Shown here in pieces: positions 6,397 through 8,194 of a stretch of DNA of 8,194 nt. The stretch covers positions 1 to 8,194 of the forward strand of contig JAGBSQ010000066.1 in assembly GCA_017631775.1 (NCBI GenBank), in the 5' to 3' direction. The notes beneath the pieces were generated by a model, which saw nothing but the letters and a program-made list of their open reading frames with translations, searched no databases and had not been told where the DNA came from. This DNA comes from Clostridia bacterium. Its GTDB lineage: Bacteria > Bacillota_A > Clostridia > Oscillospirales > CAG-272. A program made the translations under genes and the position numbers. Position 1 is the first letter of the stretch, and each line of letters opens with the position of its first letter.

Positions 6397-7671
6397 ATGA
6401 AAACAGCGTTTATGAAAAAAAGCTATGACGAAGTCATTGTAATGCCTCGTGTCCCGCATCAAAAACCCAAAAAGCCGAATATCTTCTTTCGCACACTCAT
6501 TCGTGTTTTGTCGGCAAAAGACCTCATTCCCATCAAGTTTTCCATCGTAAGACACGATATGGAAAAGGCGGGAAAGGGCCCGTATCTGATTTTGATGAAC
6601 CACTCCTGCTTTTTGGATATGGAGATTGCCTCGGCAGTCTTTTATCCCATGCCCTACGGCATTGTTACCACGTCCGACGGATTTGTGGGCAAGGATTGGC
6701 TCATGCGACAGATCGGTTGCATTCCCACGCAAAAGTTTGTCAGCGACCTGACGCTTGTGCGCGACATGGACTATATGCTCAAAAAGAACAAGACAAGCGT
6801 TTTGATGTTCCCCGAAGCAGTTTACTGCTTGGATGGCAAAGCTTTGCCGCTCCCGCGCAAAATGGGTGGACTTCTCAAGCTGCTCAAGGTTCCGGTCGTT
6901 TCGGTACACGTCGACGGTGCATTCTTGCGCACACCTCTTTACAATGCGCTCAAGTGCCGCAAGGTTCCGGTTCGCGCTGAGGTAAAGTGTTTGCTGAGTG
7001 CCGAGGAGGTTCGCGAAAAGAGTGTTGAAGAGCTGGATGCCATTATTGACGAAGCTTTCACCTTTGACCACTTCAAATATCAAAAAGAAAACAACATTCG
7101 CATCAATGCCCCCGACCGCGCAAACGGCTTGGAGCGAATCACCTACAAGTGCCCCCACTGCATGGCAGAGGGACAAATGAAGGGTGAGGGCGAATACTTA
7201 ACTTGTAACGCCTGCGGCAAAAAGTGGTTTATGACCGACCTTGGCGAGCTGCAAGCCACCGAGGGAGAGACCGAGATCTCGCACATTCCCGATTGGTTCG
7301 ATTGGCAACGCGAATGTGTGCGCCGTGACCTCGAGGAGGGTAAATACGAGCTGGAAACAGACGTTGAGATCGCCATGCTCGTTGACCACAAGCGCATATA
7401 CGTTGTAGGTGACGGACACCTCTCTCACACAAAAGAGGGATTTCACCTCACGGGCTGTGACGGCAAATTGGAATATATCCAAAAGCCGCAAGCATCCTAC
7501 AGCATCAATTCCGACTATTATTTCTACGAACGCGGTGACATCATTTCCATTGGTAGCCGCGACGGCATCTATTATTGCTTCCCCAAGGACAACACACCTG
7601 TTGCAAAGGCAAAGCTTGCGGCAGAGGAGCTGTTCAAGCTTACTGCTCCTGAGTCTCGCAGAAAGCAATAA
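6397..7671 (+). CDS. PlsC-like acyltransferase with C-terminal zinc ribbon and extra domain
   Basis: 424 aa. The start at 6397 is set by GGGAG 8 nt upstream and by the promoter at 6329-6357. Residues about 30-225 form a PlsC/LPLAT acyltransferase domain, a family that moves an acyl chain from acyl-CoA or acyl-ACP to lysophosphatidic acid or related lipids at the inner membrane face. Seen: the catalytic HX4D motif in NHSCFLD (H69, D74); GCIPTQKFVSD (107-117) where the glycerophosphate-binding motif is expected, lacking the usual Arg; MFPEAVYCLDG (137-147) at the FPEGTRS position; and VPVVSVHVDG (165-174). A four-cysteine ribbon follows (C252, C255, C270, C273), then about 150 residues that I do not recognise. 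A typical PlsC enzyme is about 200-250 aa, so the C-terminal half is additional. No clear membrane segment is visible. The acyltransferase fold is fairly secure; the exact acceptor lipid is not. Confidence 0.85.
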   Translation: MKTAFMKKSYDEVIVMPRVPHQKPKKPNIFFRTLIRVLSAKDLIPIKFSIVRHDMEKAGKGPYLILMNHSCFLDMEIASAVFYPMPYGIVTTSDGFVGKDWLMRQIGCIPTQKFVSDLTLVRDMDYMLKKNKTSVLMFPEAVYCLDGKALPLPRKMGGLLKLLKVPVVSVHVDGAFLRTPLYNALKCRKVPVRAEVKCLLSAEEVREKSVEELDAIIDEAFTFDHFKYQKENNIRINAPDRANGLERITYKCPHCMAEGQMKGEGEYLTCNACGKKWFMTDLGELQATEGETEISHIPDWFDWQRECVRRDLEEGKYELETDVEIAMLVDHKRIYVVGDGHLSHTKEGFHLTGCDGKLEYIQKPQASYSINSDYYFYERGDIISIGSRDGIYYCFPKDNTPVAKAKLAAEELFKLTAPESRRKQ

Positions 7672-7679
7672 TCCACCCC

Positions 7680-7712
7680 ACCCGAACCGTTCGGGTCGCA
7701 AATTCTTTTTTT
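7680..7712 (+). terminator. Possible weak terminator after the acyltransferase gene
   Basis: ACCCGAA (7680-7686) and TTCGGGT (7690-7696) form a perfect 7-bp stem with a CCG loop, starting 9 nt past the stop codon. The T run (7706-7712) begins 9 bases after the stem, farther than in strong terminators. No promoter fits between this and the next gene's GGAGGA site (7714-7719). Read-through into the next gene, with the hairpin as an attenuating or mRNA-end element, is therefore equally possible. Confidence 0.45.
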
Positions 7713-7726
7713 CGGAGGACCTTTTT

Positions 7727-8194
7727 ATGAAAAAGCTTCAAAAGAGAGCACTTGTATGGCTCTTGACACTTGCAATGCTTGTTCCCATGCTCACCACCGC
7801 CATCGGTCCCGCGTTCGCGGCAACCACCAGCGGCTACATTGGCAACATGGATATGAGCCTGACCAAAAATCTCATTGCCCCTGCCGAAGATGCAATGATC
7901 AATTTAGAAAACGGCGGCGGCATTCGCTTTGCTACCAACATCAATCTCGAAAAGTATGCGGCACTCAAAAAGTTCTGCAAGGATAGAAGAATTAGAGACG
8001 TATCCGTTGGAACGCTCATCGCTCCTCTCGATTACATTCTTGAGGTAGGCGAGTTCAGTACCATGGCGCTCGGCTTTTTGGATTACAAGACCCCTTATCT
8101 TGACATCAAGGCAAACTCCGAGGAGTTTTACGATGGTGAAAAGGTAGTTGCCGAGGGCTTTGACGAGCAATTCGTTGCATCCATCGTCAACATC
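7727..8194 (+). CDS. Sec-exported protein of unknown function, N-terminal part (truncated by window edge)
   Basis: The frame is open from the ATG at 7727 to the last base (156 codons, no stop). GGAGGA lies 7 nt upstream. Seen: a classic signal peptide with basic MKKLQKR, a hydrophobic core (8-28) and an AFA-A signal peptidase I site after residue 31. There is no lipobox, so the product is either released or wall-attached through a C-terminus outside the window. The mature part has GGGIRFATNIN (63-73), VGTLIAPLDYI (94-104) and a closing FVASIVNI (149-156). From memory, this order (an 'IRF' strand, 'GTLIAP.DY', then 'IVNI') recurs in secreted Clostridia proteins of unknown function, often large and multidomain. 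I cannot name the family. It starts 55 nt after the acyltransferase gene on the same strand and may be read with it. Confidence 0.8.
   Translation, partial: MKKLQKRALVWLLTLAMLVPMLTTAIGPAFAATTSGYIGNMDMSLTKNLIAPAEDAMINLENGGGIRFATNINLEKYAALKKFCKDRRIRDVSVGTLIAPLDYILEVGEFSTMALGFLDYKTPYLDIKANSEEFYDGEKVVAEGFDEQFVASIVNI

Noticed and set aside
6256..7176. Minus-strand open frame of 306 codons opposite the acyltransferase
   Set aside because: The plus-strand gene has a promoter, a ribosome-binding site and HX4D, FPE and zinc-ribbon motifs. The antisense frame has none and extends into the intergenic region.
1..8194. tRNA, rRNA, CRISPR array, insertion sequence or phage genes
   Set aside because: I looked for cloverleaf-like sequences, evenly spaced repeats, transposase or integrase motifs and terminal inverted repeats and saw none. 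The repeated sequence present is explained by paralogous genes.

Overview
The window most likely comes from a gut- or rumen-type Bacillota (Clostridia, Oscillospiraceae/Ruminococcaceae-like) chromosome. Pointers to this are near-balanced base composition, Gram-positive Shine-Dalgarno sites (AAAGGAG, GGAGGA), textbook sigma-A promoters, lipoproteins with Thr/Pro/Glu-rich linkers, and a secreted protein of a style I associate with Clostridia. This placement is inference; there is no rRNA or other marker gene.

Three quarters of the window (1-6171, minus strand) is a tandem array of at least four paralogous surface lipoproteins. Three are complete (4342-6171, 2506-4284, 635-2344) and the fourth runs off the left edge (1-588). 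Each has a lipobox signal peptide, a TTPEETTP-type linker, a small alpha/beta domain like the one preceding the barrel in GH20/GH67 glycosidases, and (in the three complete ones) a cysteine-rich barrel-like region that I recognise as DUF4838. They are best read as cell-surface carbohydrate-active proteins of unknown substrate. The array appears to be two transcription units. Genes 1 and 2 are read from a promoter near 6210-6238 that is overlapped by a 19-bp palindrome, and they end at a strong hairpin terminator (2449-2485). Genes 3 and 4 are read from a perfect TTGACA/TATAAT promoter (2393-2422).

The right quarter is on the plus strand, divergent from the array. A 225-bp intergenic region (6172-6396) holds both outward promoters and a GC-rich foldable element. 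It is followed by a PlsC-like acyltransferase fused to a zinc ribbon and an unrecognised C-terminal domain (6397-7671). Next is the start of a Sec-exported protein of unknown function (7727 to the right edge). No transporter, regulator, mobile element, RNA gene or CRISPR array is visible. No stretch over 300 bases lacks a gene.

The notable content is the locally expanded DUF4838 array. Its members share nearly identical short nucleotide tracts but differ in their conserved cysteine/histidine positions. That pattern suggests recent duplication or gene conversion followed by specialisation.
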